Source: Puffinus mauretanicus
Taxonomy: Eukaryota > Chordata > Aves > Procellariiformes > Procellariidae
DNA: 64,000 nt
NCBI GenBank assembly: GCA_023333565.1
Contig: JAJKFH010003165.1
Location: 1-64,000, forward strand
Direction of reading: 5' to 3'
The notes under the pieces were generated by a model. It was not told the DNA's origin. It did not search any database and saw nothing but the letters and a program-made list of their open reading frames with translations. Below are positions 13,214 to 27,400 of the stretch, one piece after another. Numbering within the stretch: position 1 is the stretch's first letter; every line of letters begins with the position of its first letter. The position numbers and the translations under genes are program-made.

Positions 13214-16200
13214 CGCACTTACATGACGCTGTCTACAAGGATTACCTGGGTCATTAGAAAATCCTCACGTGTTCGAATTCTGTAAAACACAACTTTTTTC
13301 TTACAGTCTATGCAAAGTACAGTAGCCAACAATGCATGAATACTGGATATAATCAGCTATGCAAGTATCTGATTTTCTTATTTTCTGAAGAGGTTATTTA
13401 ATAATTTAGGTGTTTTCTGTTTGTGTAAAAAATATTTCCTCAAGCATAATAAAAAATGCTACAGTGTGCTTTTTATTCTTTTCTGCTATTATATTTGTAG
13501 ACTATAATATTAAAAATATGTCCAAGTAAGGATGAAGACTACTTTGTGTTAGACAGTTCTCCATTAGTCATTAAGTCATTTATTTACGCTATGCTTTGAA
13601 TAGCCCTATTAATATTTCCAGCATGAGTCTCAGTGATTGTTATATGTTACAGATTCAGAATGGTATTTTGAATCGCTACGGTTAAGTCTCTGAAGAAAAT
13701 TAATCATTTTTATTGCAAAGGTAATTAAGCTTGCTTGTAATAATTTTCAAATCTGATTGGAAAGAAGACAAGACTAACAAGTATATCTGAAGTTAAAAAA
13801 AAAGTTACAATATGGCTTCATTTTGCCTCCTTAGGTTCTGATATGCTGATAGAAAAGTAACTTGCTTTAGGGAAATATTACACACTTTTAATAAAGATAT
13901 GCAACATCCAGCTGTGCATGTATATTTGTACTTATGTATTCTATAAAACATATTTCTTGAGAGCCCATAAAAAATGAGGGAAATATGATTGCATGAATTT
14001 TGGATGAAAATCAGCCAGGGCTTTTTGTCACTTCTTTTTTTTTTTTAGTGGTCAGTTCATGACCGAAATAGCTTAAACAAAAGTTTTTACAAAAACGCTG
14101 ACAGATATTTCCATACTAATATACATATGCATATAGATACATAGCTATGCATGTTTATATATGAATGTAGATGAATGTGTGTGTATATGTGTGCATACAG
14201 AAAGTAACAGAGATGCACAAATGTACACATGGGTCTGCAGTGCCCATTCACACTCAAGTGTTTTGGCTGCACTGTCAACAGGCATAAGACTTCTGAGTCT
14301 TGATTCAGATATTTGCCTGAATCAAATTGTTTACTTCTAGTTTACAGAAAAGACACTGAAAAATAACTTCAGAAATAATGTTATAAGCTTTTTCAAACCT
14401 CAATAATTTTATAATCATATTTTAGAGCATGACCCTGAAAAACTTTTATATCTTGAAGTCCAGTGAAGGATTGAATGATAAATATACTGCACCTTGGAGA
14501 CAGAAGAACTGTGAACTTTTCAAATGCTTTGGCAGCAAAGTGATTTGTCAGAAACAATAAAGGACTTAAATATGTCATCCAACATGAAGCAATTGCTCTC
14601 TGGGTGAACTTTTCTAAAAATCACACTAAGTCTGTGCTAAATTAATCCATGGGATTTCAAGAACATAACACTGGAGGTGAATATGACCTCGTGATTTACC
14701 CTAAACTTACAATCTAGAGACTCTTACTGGCAACTTTAAAGCTCAGAATCTTTCAGCACTGTTTCTAATGGTTATCTATGAATATACCTCTTATGTAAGA
14801 GAAAATCTGCAGGAAACAAAAAGCTTTTCTTGATAGGTGGAAAGCTGTCATGTGTTAGTCTTTATGTTATTTTATAACAATTATTAAAAGTCAATTCAAG
14901 AGTGCTGTTTAATTATGTTAAATTTGGGCAAAATTACCTTTAATTCCTACATGTCAAGTGCTTGATTCTGCATGAGAAGAACACCTCATGCCCTGCAAGG
15001 TCCTGCCTTCCTGACCCGCAAAACATTGGATGCAAGGACCTCTTCTTGGGAATTATCACTGCACGGTTGCCCTGTTCTTGTTTTATCCCTAGACATCTGA
15101 GTCTAGGATGTAGGCCTGAGACAGGGGACTGGGTTAAATGGACAGGATACTTGGACTGATTCATTATGACTGCTCTCATTTTATGTTCTCATAGTCTGTT
15201 TGAACTCACCTCAGCCCAGACAGCACATAGCTCTTCAGGGAGACAGCTGCAGTTAATTACTCCATTTCACCTTAATCTGGGGAAAGGTGGACAGTTTGAA
15301 GACAGTTTGAACTTAAATCACTGCAAGAAAATAGACCTCCATCCCTCATTGCACTGTCACACCTCCATAGTCTTCCTCAAAATTGCATGTATGGTCACGT
15401 CTCATAGAGGCCAAGTCCTTTGGACAAGCTTAGTGAGACCTATATTAGAGAAAGCTTTCTACTGGTGAATTCTCTTACTCTCATTCAGAAAACTGGATCT
15501 AAAATGCCAGGTGGATATATGCCACTAACTGCTGAAATGCTTCCAAAATGTACCCCTATTTCATTACTCCACACTTGTAGATACGTAATTATACTTTTGA
15601 AAACATTTTCCTGATGTTAGCTACTATGAGTGATTACTTTTATTTGTTTACAATTACTTTCAGAAGTCCCCATTGTGAATTCGTGACTGTAGGCGTAGTA
15701 CAAGCCTGTGACATTTTTGCTTTGCTGCACTGAAGGACGTTGGATGGGAAACCTCACTAGAGACAGGAAAAGTCACTAGAGCTGCTTGTGCGTTAAGGTA
15801 CTGCTCATTATGAAGAGAATCACTGATCTGAGAAGTAAATTAAGATTATACAAAATTATTAAAATTATATAAAGATTTTACTCTCTGATCTGCTTCCATA
15901 AATTGGCTTACATCATACTAATGTTGCAGAAATCATAAACACAAATTAAAACCATGCTTTTGGCTTTTGACAAGATTAGAAGATGGCCAGGGAGGGATCG
16001 TTATTCATGTTCTTGCGTAGATAACAGAAATAAACTATTCTTAACTGCCAGGTAGAACTATGATTAAAAGTGTTGGTCAGTCTTGAAGTCTGTCAACAAA
16101 AGATGTATGTACAATAGCACATGAACAATAGTTGTTGCAAAATAAGTAACTGAAAATGTCACATGCTAGGTATTTGAACACAAATGCCTACTAGGTAGGT

Positions 16201-19200
16201 ATTGATTTCTGTGTTCAGGGCTATAATTCCTGTCCAATTTAGACATATGCATCCAGATGTCTACCTGCTGAAAACTGATTCTTTAGGATTATTTGAGAAA
16301 TAAAAATATTTTCCCATAGAAACATACATTTAGAGGTTGCTGAACTCCACTTTCTACTCACCTTTTTTGTGGAAATTTCTCATCATTATGGGGTACAGTA
16401 CAGTGGCTCTCTCATAGTTCTTCCAAAAAGGGAAAGAAGAACAAGTGCTGCTGGAAGCAGAGGGATTGGCTTTAGGATTAAGGTTATGTCTGCCCAATAT
16501 GTTTCAGTATGACTGAAAGACCCGTCAGTCCTATGGAGATAGCACGAGGGCTGTCATCTCCATATGATGGACATAAAGGACAACAGAACTTTCAAGAATA
16601 TGCTTAAATCCTTTTTCTTTTTATACACCTTTCATGTGTCCTACTGGAACTCAAATAATGTCAAAGGAAACATAGCTAAGAGATAGGCTTTGTGAAACAG
16701 GTTTTTACGAACCCTTAGAGCAGGAAAAGTGTTTCTATGTTTTTTTCTTTCATTTCTTAATCAGGCTAGGACTGATTCTTACAAGCGTGGCCCCTTGCAG
16801 ATTTCACATCTGGGCTACTGCAACACTGTACTGGTGTACTAAAATCTGATGAAAGTATCTGTTAGAAAATAACTATCAGCTCAGTGGCTATAACCACTTT
16901 CATTGTTTAGATCAAGAAAAGTACTGAATATATTCAGGAAATGTAAACAACATGCACTACATGAAGCACTTCTGTTAACACAGAAACTCCACCAGGCACA
17001 AAGGAAACAAGAAATAGTTGACAGTCAATTCCATAGCAGGGAGGAAGACTGAAGAAAATGGTGAAACTGTTCCTATGCAAGTCTGAGGACTTCCACATCT
17101 CAAAAGTTATGCATTCCTACACTTAAATAGTAGCTAGTGTACCAACTGAGTCTTTTATTAACCCGTAAAGAGAAACCAGGCATGCATAAAATACTTAATG
17201 TTTGGACCCTGCGACTTGAAAGGGTTGTTGCGTCTCACCAGCTATCTGTCTTGCTCTCACTGTAACGGAAAGTTCAATTGTCTCCAACAAAGGCTAAAGC
17301 TAGGCTTGTGAAGAACATATTTTCTACACAAAGAGGGACATCTCCCTTATACTGCTGTGTGGAACTCATTGCCAAGCGGTATACCACCTTCTGGTGTACT
17401 TTTCTAGTGGACCTCTTCAAGAAACATGCTAAGAATAGGCTCAAGTCTTATCGTTCTTCATCTGTAAAACAGCTGGAGCATACAAAAGCTACTAACTCCC
17501 ATGTTTGGGATATTTGTGATCCTAAAAGAGCAAGTTTCTTTCAATGTGTTTACTTAGAAGAAATGACAGTGAACTCAAATTGCTCAGGACAAAAGTCCCA
17601 CTGAAATTAAAGTGAAAGCACAGCAGTTAGATTGTATTTACATTTCAAACCGAAAAGGAGTCTGCAAAGGACTATCAAAGCCTCGCGCCATGTAGGTGGA
17701 AATATTTTATGCATGCAGATGGTCTATGATATTTGGCTTGCTATTACAGTGAAAACAGGTAGTTACATAATGATATCTTACATAAATATGTTTCTTTTTG
17801 ATAATTTACAATTGTTTTGCTCGTTTTCTTTCACTGCTATGCATCAGTTGAAAAGTACATTTGAGCAACTGGTCATTTCAGTCAAAGAGTAAATTCTGCC
17901 CTACTAAATGAAGCATTTAGTACTCAGGAAATCTTTTCTGAAGCTGTTTAAAAATGAAAAACCTATTATATTTTATCTCAAAGGCAGCTTATTACAGTTT
18001 CCTAACAGGTATGTTGTATAAAGCCTGGACTTCAAAACCATAGTATGAATCATTCTAAAAAATAATAAGCTGTAAGCTCTAGTTAGGCATATATACAAAC
18101 CTCTTCCTGTAGCATCTACCTATAATCCATTTCTTGATATGGAGTATGTTATGCAGGTATCTCCATAACACACTAACTGATAATGATAAATATCTTATGA
18201 TGAGATGTTAGCCATTAACATTGGCATAATAAAAATTTGGGGATAATGATGGTATCTGCTTCCCTGCAATTCTAAGCAGTCTTGGAAATATTTTTTCCTT
18301 TGAAGCTCTATTTATATTTCCTCCTTATTGAATAATGATAGACTCCTCACTACAAGAATATTACGTTTATGGTCTTGTCATTCTTTCTTTGATGCAAAGG
18401 ACAAAACTTCATTAAAAAAAAAAAAGAAAAAGTGTGTGTTGTAACTTTGCAAATGACAAAATGCAAACTCTGCTTCTTATAAGCCTGTCCTGTGACTTTC
18501 GTCGTTCTGGTGCTGGTAGGGAAGAAGTCTTTCTGCTTCAGGAGTTCTTGTCCTTTGCTACAGTACTTAGTAAAGAGCTAGAAACTCTTACCCAGCTAGG
18601 TAAGAGTTGGTGGTGGTGAGACAGAAAGAAGAAATAAAATAATATGGTCTAGCCATCAATGGCAAACGTTCTGAGAACAATGCAACACAATCACATTCCA
18701 ATTCTTACCAAAAACATTGAATCAATCTTTTTGGGCCGCTTGGCTCTAGTATGGAAGAAGAACCACATCTCTCTGATGAGAAAGGCAGGGTGCTGATGGT
18801 ACAGGATAGCGATGTATTAATTTATAATGTCCCTTTCCAAAGAAAGAGACTATAACAAAAGAAAGGTGAGTCATGAATTCCACCATCACCAAATCTATAG
18901 CTATGATATTTACTTTTTATAGATTATTTCAAATGAACACACGTGTTCCTTTTCCTTCCACCTCCATAGAAAGTTTATGGAGATGCAACATATGATATAG
19001 AGAGCCCCTTAAAGCAGTCAAGAGAAGAATCTCCCACATGTGAAGAAAATCTTCATGTAAAATTTGCAGTAGAAGACAGGGTGATTTTACTGAGGAGACT
19101 TGAAGCTTTTCAATTGACATATCCTGTGAGGCACGTGCTCTGCAGCACCTGTGAGAGAGCAACTGTGAGAGAGCACAAGATTCCACCCTGCCATTATTCT

Positions 19201-22200
19201 GCCTCTGGAGAGGTGGGTTGCCATTTCATTTGTTCTCCCACCTCCGGCGAGAAGGGTGTGAACCATAATATTTTCTTGAGGTGGTATTTTTGTTCATTGC
19301 ATCACAGTATTTTAAAAATCGAATATAGCAGAACTTCCCATTTTGAAACAGATCTTTCTCACATTAATAATAATTTTCAAGGATCATTATTATTGTTTAT
19401 AATAATGCCATTTCTGCATCCTGGTCTGACTTCCTGTTTGTGGCAGTCTTGGTCTCTTTACGCTACATGTCTGAAGTTATATCTTTCCTGTTATCCCACT
19501 AAACATTTGTTTTTCTTTAGATATCCAAATTTGGCTATGATTGGCTATCTTTTGGTTTACTGTACACGCATTGTTATGCAGTGCATACCTTTCCATTCTT
19601 TTAATATAAGTGCAAGAGAGCCATGAGCACACCCATTTGTTTAATGCTGTTGTGTAATGTTTTATAATACTGTGGAGCTAAGTGGTTCCTGGAGCAATTG
19701 ATAGAAAATAAGATTTGTATGACTCACTGTCATCATTTTTCCCCCCCATTAATTCACTATAATAATAATTATCACTAATTTGTATTATCTCTAATTTATT
19801 TTATCTTATTTCAGTGTACTGGGTTACTTTATACACATATGTAGTTCCTTTAGCCACATTTTTTAATTCATCCACTATGAGCAATGCTTAAAATATGTCA
19901 TTAAAAAACCCTGAAAATCCTAATCCTGTGAAGACTTTGAAATTCAGATATGTTTTTTCCATAAGACACATTCACTCGGGCATGAATGACAAAATGTAAC
20001 AATTCAATTTATTTTTGTATAATGACATTCATACAAAAATTTCATAAAATGCTTCTGAAAGACAAGAGTAATAGCAAGATAAAACCTTGCAGAACTGGCA
20101 ACAGTGTCTTTGGTGCATGCAGAAAGTGACAACAAAGTGGTGTGATAGATTAGAAAGAAATGAAAGTTAAAATATAAAAGAGAGAGGTAAGTATTTTATG
20201 ATTGAGTCAATAGAGTAATATTAGTGTCAGGAGGAAGTAACAAAACGGGAGGTGAGTGTGGTCCATATTACTTGAATATGAACAGAGATGTGAGGGAGAG
20301 ATTGAAGAAGGGAAAGTGGCAAAGGGCAAAACTGGCAATATGTGAGAAATCATAAAGGAAAGAGTAGTTCTGCATAGCCTTGGGAGAAGCAAGAGAAGAC
20401 CAAGAAAAGGGAAATAGAATTGACAGGGCCAGGATGGAGGAAATCTAAGGGGAAATTTTGTAAATAAGAAGGGGAAACTTGCCTTTGTTGTGGTAGAGAC
20501 TGGAAGTCCCCTGTGGTACACCACTATCCTCTGAAGAAGAAGGATCTGGCTTCAATATTATGAACTCTTTAAATTTAGGGATTAATATATTGGGTGGATT
20601 AAGACAGAAACTATTGAAATACTAATGCAACCCCGCGATAACAGAGAACGGTTGTTCTCAAAGCAACTGTATTCAAGCATTTAAGACAGAGGAAGAAGAA
20701 AGGGGGGAGCACAAGAGGTACACAATCACAGCTGTAGTCTGCACAAAGAAGTCTGAGAAATTCTTGTAGATTAGGAAAACAGAGATAGTATTGCTATTTT
20801 TCATCTAGATTCTCAATATATCTGATTTTCCTATATTTTCTCTTTGCTGACTGGTGCAGTGTGCACTGTACTGGCTGATAATACCAGAGGAGCTCTGGCT
20901 GAAGGCTGTCAGGCAGCAAATGCTGACATTCCTCTTACTCCTTCTCCTTAGCTCCACAGAGGCACCAGGTGAGCTCGTTTGTCTTTCCAGTAAATTCTGT
21001 AGTCCTCTTCTTCTCTAAGAAAAGACAGTAAGAGGTGAACATAAAGCTCCCTTTCCAGCTGCATGCAGAGTTTTTAGTCACCAGTCCAGTGACTCTGCTG
21101 ACCAAAGGTCAGAGGTTGCTGGGGCTGAGCTGTTTGTTGTAACACATCAGACTTAACACACAGAACGATTCTTGTCAGTGCTGGTTAAGGGGCCCAGGCA
21201 GTGATGAAAGTGCGTGCATTACACCACTGCTGTAATAACAGAGAGGCAAAAAAAAAAGCAGAAATGGGCAGCAGCATAGCAAGAAGAGTTTTTAAGGCTT
21301 GTGAGGGTAAGTAATGAAAGAAGAATCCTTAAAACTCAGGAGAAATGAGTGTTAGAATGCGAAACACCAGTAGTGGTCAAGGTGGGAGCTATAGCTGTTA
21401 AACAGGACTTTCAGAGTTGGGGGAGCTGACGTGGCCTCTGCTCTGGAAATAGAGTGATGAAGGAGCTACAGCGAGATCTGATGCCCTGACAATGGAGGTT
21501 CAGGAGGAACAGGAGGAAGAGGTGGAGACGAAAGGTTTATACACCATTTTGTGTAGCACCCATTTCTAAGAAAGGTGATTACCCTTTGTTTGTTTTATTT
21601 AGTTTTTGTTTCTAAAATATTGATACTTCATAGGTCTTATATGTCTTTTCTTTTTGGAATGTGGATTTTCTTTTCCAAACAATGTGTTTGGGTTTTCCCA
21701 ACTGTGGTGAAGTAGGGTTTTTAAATATATATGCATATTTATGTGTTCACTTTCCTGAAACTATTGTGGCTTGCTTTGCAAGATACTTGAAATTCATACT
21801 GAAAAAGAGTGAATTTGTCAAATTGGAATTACATGAATTCACAAAATAGACAAAACCAAGCATTCTGTACCAAAATAATCTCAAAGTATAATGGAATGGA
21901 TGATTACAATTTAGATCTCATTACTTCCTTAGTACTTGTAACATACCCTTAAAATTTGTCTGTAGTATTTTGCACTTATAACAGCATTCCAGAACTAGAT
22001 TGTAATCTCTTTAATTACATGAATACTTTCATTGATTTATGTGAGATGCTTCATATAAATAACCATTAAACAAGTATGTCTATTCCCCATGCTCATTTTC
22101 TAGCTTGTAGTTTTATAAGGTTATGGTAGTGCAAAGTGCTTGATATTAAATCCTTACTGACAAATGAGGAGAAGGTTTATTTTATTGACTAAATTGCAAT

Positions 22201-22439
22201 GCGTGCAGATTAATAAAAATATGACTTACTGGGTTCCATGTCATGTGTGTAGAGGAGCAGGGAGAATTTATGCAATTCTGTAAGGGGGATGCTATGTTCT
22301 GAACAAGTTTATGAGTCCTCATCAAGTGGAAAAGCACATGAGTTACGAGCTTCTCTTTAAAGCACTGTTATTTGCAGTAGTAAAAATGGCCAGCTTCCCC
22401 AGCTGTACGAGTTTCATACCCTACAGTTGGGAGAGTTGA
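13214..22439. other. AT-rich non-coding stretch, no gene recognised
   Basis: I identify no gene or clear transposable element. The longest frame is 181 codons on the plus strand (19081-19626). It has no recognisable domain, and although it starts with ATG it lacks any supporting exon structure. A purine-rich minus-strand-open region lies at 20207-20524. A-runs occur near 18413-18431 and a T-run near 14035-14046. Confidence 0.55.
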
Positions 22440-23128
22440 GGAGACAGGACGACTGCAAAGCTGCCATTGAATGGAGACCTGGAGGAAATGGCCAACAGGA
22501 ACCTTATGAAATTCAACAATTCAATGCAACGTCCTGCACCTGGGAAGGAAGAACCCCATGCAGCAATACAGGCCATTGGCATATTGGGCTGTGTTGATGG
22601 GAGCAGTAAGTAGATGGAGAGAAGTCAATATCCCCCTACACTCAGCACTCTTGAGACCAGCAGGTACTGCATCCAGTTACGGGGCCCCAAATGCAAGAAA
22701 GACATTGATCAACTGCAGTGAAACTGGGCTTGTTCAGCCTCAAGAAGAGAAGGTTTTGGGGGGAGACCAAAAAACAACCGATACTTATGAAGAGATTATT
22801 TGAGAAGATGGAGTCAGCATTTGGCAGGAGGATGAGACAATGAACACAAACAGCAACAACAGAGGTTCAGACTGTATAAAAGGAAAAAACTTTTTCCCCA
22901 TGAGGACAGTCAAGCAGCGGCACAGGTTGTCCAGAGAGTTTGTGCAGTCTCTATGCTCATTTTCAAGACCCAAGGTTTTCAAGACCCAAGTTTTTCAAGA
23001 CCTAACTGGATGAAGCCCTGAGTAACCTGGTCTGACCTCACAGCTGACCCTGCTGTGAGCAGGGGATTGGACTGGAGGTCTCCTGAACTCCCTTCCAGCC
23101 TGAATTATTTTGTTATTCTGTGATTCTT
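22440..23128 (+). mobile_element. CR1 LINE, 5'-truncated 3' end
   Basis: This is the 3' part of a chicken-repeat-1 type non-LTR retrotransposon in sense orientation. At the 5' side the sequence reads as the C-terminal end of CR1 ORF2, with an Asn-Leu-Met-Lys-Phe-Asn block (about 22,500-22,520) and then a Leu-His-Leu-Gly-like block, in broken frames. The 3' UTR follows, with the characteristic 'ggattggactggaggtctcc' stretch at about 23,066-23,085. The copy ends in a short octamer-like tail (tattctgtgattct, 23,114-23,127), which is the CR1 hallmark; CR1 has no poly-A tail. Frames are interrupted, so it is a dead copy. The 5' boundary is approximate. An internal 16-bp triplication is listed separately. 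Confidence 0.9.
22961..23005 (+). repeat. 16-bp tandem triplication inside the CR1 3' UTR
   Basis: The motif tttcaagacccaag starts at 22,961, 22,977 and 22,993, a period of 16. The third copy continues into the ordinary CR1 sequence (cctaactggatgaagc). CR1 elements normally have this segment once, so it was probably amplified by replication slippage, either in this copy or in its source. Confidence 0.85.
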
Positions 23129-24398
23129 CATGGCTCCCAAGTGGCCATGCTCCACTAAGGATGGTGGTTGGACAGGATGTGTACCTGCATGCCAGGGAAT
23201 CCCTGTGAGAGATGTTAGCAGCTCTTCCTTGCTCACTTTTTGCTATAAAGGAGGATGTGGAATACCCAGCAACCTCACTCCACTATTTATCATGTGTGAT
23301 GGCCCTGACGTGAGAGACAGCAATGCAATAATAACCACAGTTTTGCTGTGCTTATGCTATGGCTTATAACACAAAATGAGTAAAAACGGTAGCAGTCGAA
23401 GTGGAAAGCCTTGTGCACGTCCTTGCAGTGTAAAATGAGAGGGGGGAACACTGTTTTTCTGATATAAGAAACTGCTGACTGATACAAGAATCAAGGAAAG
23501 TGAACCTTGTTCCTCAGCCTGAGAAACGTATAAAAAAGGAATGTATGGCTGGGGAAAAGATCACAACCCTGGGACCCATGTGCATTCTGGACCTAAGCCT
23601 GTAAAATTTCGACCAGCAATATGAAAGACGTTTGTGTCCCCTCTTCCTTTTATCCTGGTTATGCTCAACAACAGATAAGATGGTTGACTCTTTCATGGCT
23701 CCTTTTTATCTCATTTGGTCTCTCCTTTAGTCTCATCTACCTTGCATAGTGCACAGGGAAAAGGGTGAAGACACAGGTAGGATGGCAGTAAACTGTCACC
23801 CATATCAGTCCTCTCAGTGTTGCAAAGAGTGTTACTCAACCTATCAAATATTTCTTAGCTCTAGAAGTCAAATGTTAAGTGAACTTTTTTTGAGTAGATA
23901 CATGCCTTTGAGTCTAGAACTGACATATATAGGTTTGCTATCCTAAAGTGGAGGCATCCATTATCACTGAATAGAAATGGTACAGAGGCAGGTACTCCTC
24001 TGCAAAACTCTACAAGATCCTTCCATCACTCAAGTGCTGGCAATTCTGGAGAGGTAGCAGCCTTATGGCTTTCAAGTGTTCACTGAACAGGCACACACCT
24101 CTCAAAACTGTTGCATACTGTATTTTCAGGCACAGGTAACCTTCCCCTTACTGTGTGAATGCTGTGTGAAGGGAGGCCCAAGGACACCCAGAGCTCAGCA
24201 TGTTCTTCAGGGAATATAGCTGGCCAAACAGTACAGGCACGAGTGCCTGGAGCACCTGAGCACCAGGGCTATGGAATATACATGGACAGGCTATTCACAG
24301 CCACCAGAGTTTTGTCTTATGAGCAAGTGTTGTGATAAAACATCTTAAAACAGTTGCAATACTCATGCAGCCAGGAGCTAACAAGGTCAAAGAGGTGA

Positions 24399-24420
24399 CT
24401 ATGGTAAGCCTATGGTAAGC
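24399..24420 (+). repeat. 11-bp perfect tandem duplication
   Basis: The unit ctatggtaagc occurs twice back to back (24,399-24,409 and 24,410-24,420), immediately before the two hairpins at 24,433-24,477. This looks like a recent slippage or templated-repair duplication. Confidence 0.85.
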
Positions 24421-24432
24421 CTCAGCTGCACT

Positions 24433-24477
24433 GTTAAAGAGCTGAGGCTCTTTAACTGAACTGTTAATCAGTTCAGT
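24433..24477. repeat. Two abutting short hairpins
   Basis: The first inverted repeat pairs 24,433-24,442 (gttaaagagc) with 24,447-24,456 over a TGAG loop, a perfect 10-bp stem. The second pairs 24,455-24,462 (actgaact) with 24,470-24,477 over a 7-base loop, a perfect 8-bp stem. The two share two bases. A competing 7-bp stem is possible between 24,421-24,427 and 24,440-24,446. There is no U-run after either stem and no adjacent gene, so I do not call a terminator or microRNA. Confidence 0.75.
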
Positions 24478-27400
24478 GCCAGCAGCTACTGTAGTGGGGC
24501 TGCTTGAAAGAGCACATACTCTCTGCTTGCTATATGCTATGCTAGCAAAGTTCCCATTCTGACAAATAGATTGCATTGAAAATAGCATCGTTATTAACAA
24601 AAAATCTTGCTCTATGCAGACTTCAATACCGGATAAAACATGATTGGGTACAAATAAAAATATGCTCTCTAGCATTTTAGGATACTGAAGAACAGTCTGG
24701 CAGCATACTAGCAGGCACAGTAAGAAACCTATTAATAAATTCTGATCAATTTTGTCCTCTCGAGTTAAATGTGATTCTTGCTCCAGTGGAGCCTTTCCTG
24801 GAAAGAAGGAAGTTAATACAACACACGATGCCAGAAAAAAGTTATACTGAAATGAACAGAAAATGATTTAACAGTAATCCAGTTCCTTAATGATTTTTAT
24901 TTAAAATTGGAATCATCAATTTAAGGAAAATCTCTCCCCATTTTCTTTTATTATAGTTAACGGCTAAGTTAGATCTGTTATTTAGTCATTCTAAACAATA
25001 TGTCTAAAGATCACTACACGAATAGAATTATACAAAAAGAACTGATTAATTTTGCACCTCTTCCTGCTTTCATAATCTTTGTCAACTGAATGGAATAATT
25101 TGTGCCATTTATGTTTCTTATTACAGTATTTGTCATTAGAATGAGGTGTCAGGAAGCATTTAGACTGTCTCACATTTTACAAATTAAAATAGTGTGCCAT
25201 ACTGTTGTGACCTTTTTAATATTCTGCATTTTCCTCTATTCCTTGGTGTTACTCTTTCTCTGCATATCTTCTACATTCTATGATGGGAAATGTGAACTTA
25301 CAGACAAAGTACGAAGAAGCAAAGGGAACAAAACAGTATGTCTTACGAAAAAAATTCAAAGGTGAGTATTCATGCGGTGTGGTATTGCAAGCTGTAGACC
25401 TTGCCTCAAATAAGGTTGCTGCACAGTGCTGTGAGAACATGCTATAATTAGGGGGTAGGACTCATTGCCGTAAGATGTGAAGGATAGGCAGAAATTTTGG
25501 ACTTTTTTACACATTTCAAGTCTACAGCACAGTTATAAAAGTGTTGCTAACAAACATTGGAACGGTTAAAAAAATCTCTTTCTTTGAGGTTTAAACTAGT
25601 ATCTGACTATGAAACATTAGGATGAAACCTTCAAAGAGGTAATTTATTTCACATATAATATTCTACTCAGTAGAAGGCTCTTTTGCATTGAAATACCTAG
25701 TGCTTGCCAATCTTGGAGACAGTATTAGATGTTTGAACTGCAGTTTTTGACTCACTCATATGGCTAACGGCAAAAACAGATAGCCTATCATTGTGGTTGA
25801 GTCAAACTAAATGCAATCACGGTCCATCCATGACACTGTTAAGAGGAAAAAGAACGGAACAAGCAGTGTAATGAATTATATAATTGCTAACAAGATTTCT
25901 TTAATTTATATATAATTTAAAATACAGCCTGAAACAGACAATATGACTGCTGATTGCTTGTCTCACTCATCCTTTCCTTCACAGTTGGATGATGATGGAA
26001 AAATGGTGGCAGAGATCACAAGTATAGTTAATATGATTTAAAGCTTCCTGATTAAAGAAAAATATTAGCTGACTGACAGCAAGATGCTCTAGCAAATCCT
26101 GAACACTTTCATCCAGTCTTTAGTCTCACCATGGGCTTTTCCTACAATATGGCTATATGACAAGAGGTGCAGACTTAATATTTCAAAAGAAATACAAATA
26201 AATCTTACACTTTAGCTAAGATCACCAAGGTATTTGTCAGAACAAAGCAACAACAAAACACCTATTCTAGTGGTCAAGATTGGATGATTGATTGTGTTTT
26301 GTGTCAGTCTCACAGCAAGAAGGCACTCGACTGAATACCATTTGCTTCTGATTCATCCTGGGAAATCTTGCAACTGATACAATAAACTCATTTCATCATA
26401 TTGCTCTTGATGGTTGCTGTGATAGGTTGCTTAAATAAATTATTAGAATTGGCTTCTAAATCGTGAGTCTTGTGAGTCTGGATCACAAGTTTCACACAGC
26501 AGGAGAAAGACATACACAAAGCTTAGAGTGATCGGATAACTGATGACTGGTCCTGAAAGGCATGTGAGACTGTGTACAAGATAAAAAGTCTAATGGAAAC
26601 AGGGAAACTACAAAATATATGGTATCCCTGTGTTGAGAAAGACTCAGAGTGTTCCCCTGTCACGACAGCAGAGTATGGAAAATGGCTGGAGCATGGCTAA
26701 CAGTGGATACACGGACAAGACTGGTGAACAAGAGAAGGGAGGAGAGCATCAGACACTCCTTTTCATAGGAGGAAATGAAGGCAGAAGCTGAGGAAAACTG
26801 CTGAGTACCTTGTCACCATGCCTCCCCTACTTGCAGAGAAGTAGTTTGTATTTCTCTTCAAACCAAAGTTTTTGCATATCTGTATTAATCCTCCTTCCCC
26901 CTCTGATGAATCCCCTCTAATTTCCCAATATCCTGTTTGATATTAAATGCACTGAAAGTAGACTAAATAATTACCATTCTGTTCATTTAAATTAAATGAA
27001 TACATTTTTAAAAGAATCAATTTAAAATTAAATGCAAAAATATGACAATCTTAAGTTAAGGCCTGAAACTATTATAAACTTTGCAATTTATTTTAATAAA
27101 TCAAATTATGTGCTACATCTATGACCGTCCTCAGATATGAAAATTAAAGGCTGCATAGCTATATACAGGATCAGAAGGTTGGGAAACATTTAATTTTTTA
27201 ACTCAGATCAAGATTTATGAATATATCCTAGTGTAATATATTAGTGTACCTATATTATTTTCAGTATTTCCAGTACAGCAAATGTGGATATGTTCACACA
27301 AAAATAAAAACTTTTTGAATCCTTATGTGTGGAAAATATTTTGCTGGTACTTTTTCTGTAGAGAACTACTTCAGAGTAAATACTTTTTCTTTTCTTTTTT

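Noticed and set aside
13262..13285. tRNA B-box-like GTTCGAATTC
   Set aside because: No A-box at the right distance, no cloverleaf and no SINE body around it.
19081..19626. 181-codon plus-strand frame
   Set aside because: No domain or gene context. The length is notable, but nothing else supports translation.
25102..25373. 87-codon hydrophobic frame ending near a consensus-like splice donor
   Set aside because: Only one isolated motif supports an exon. There is no acceptor with a polypyrimidine tract in a fitting position, and no homology is recognised.
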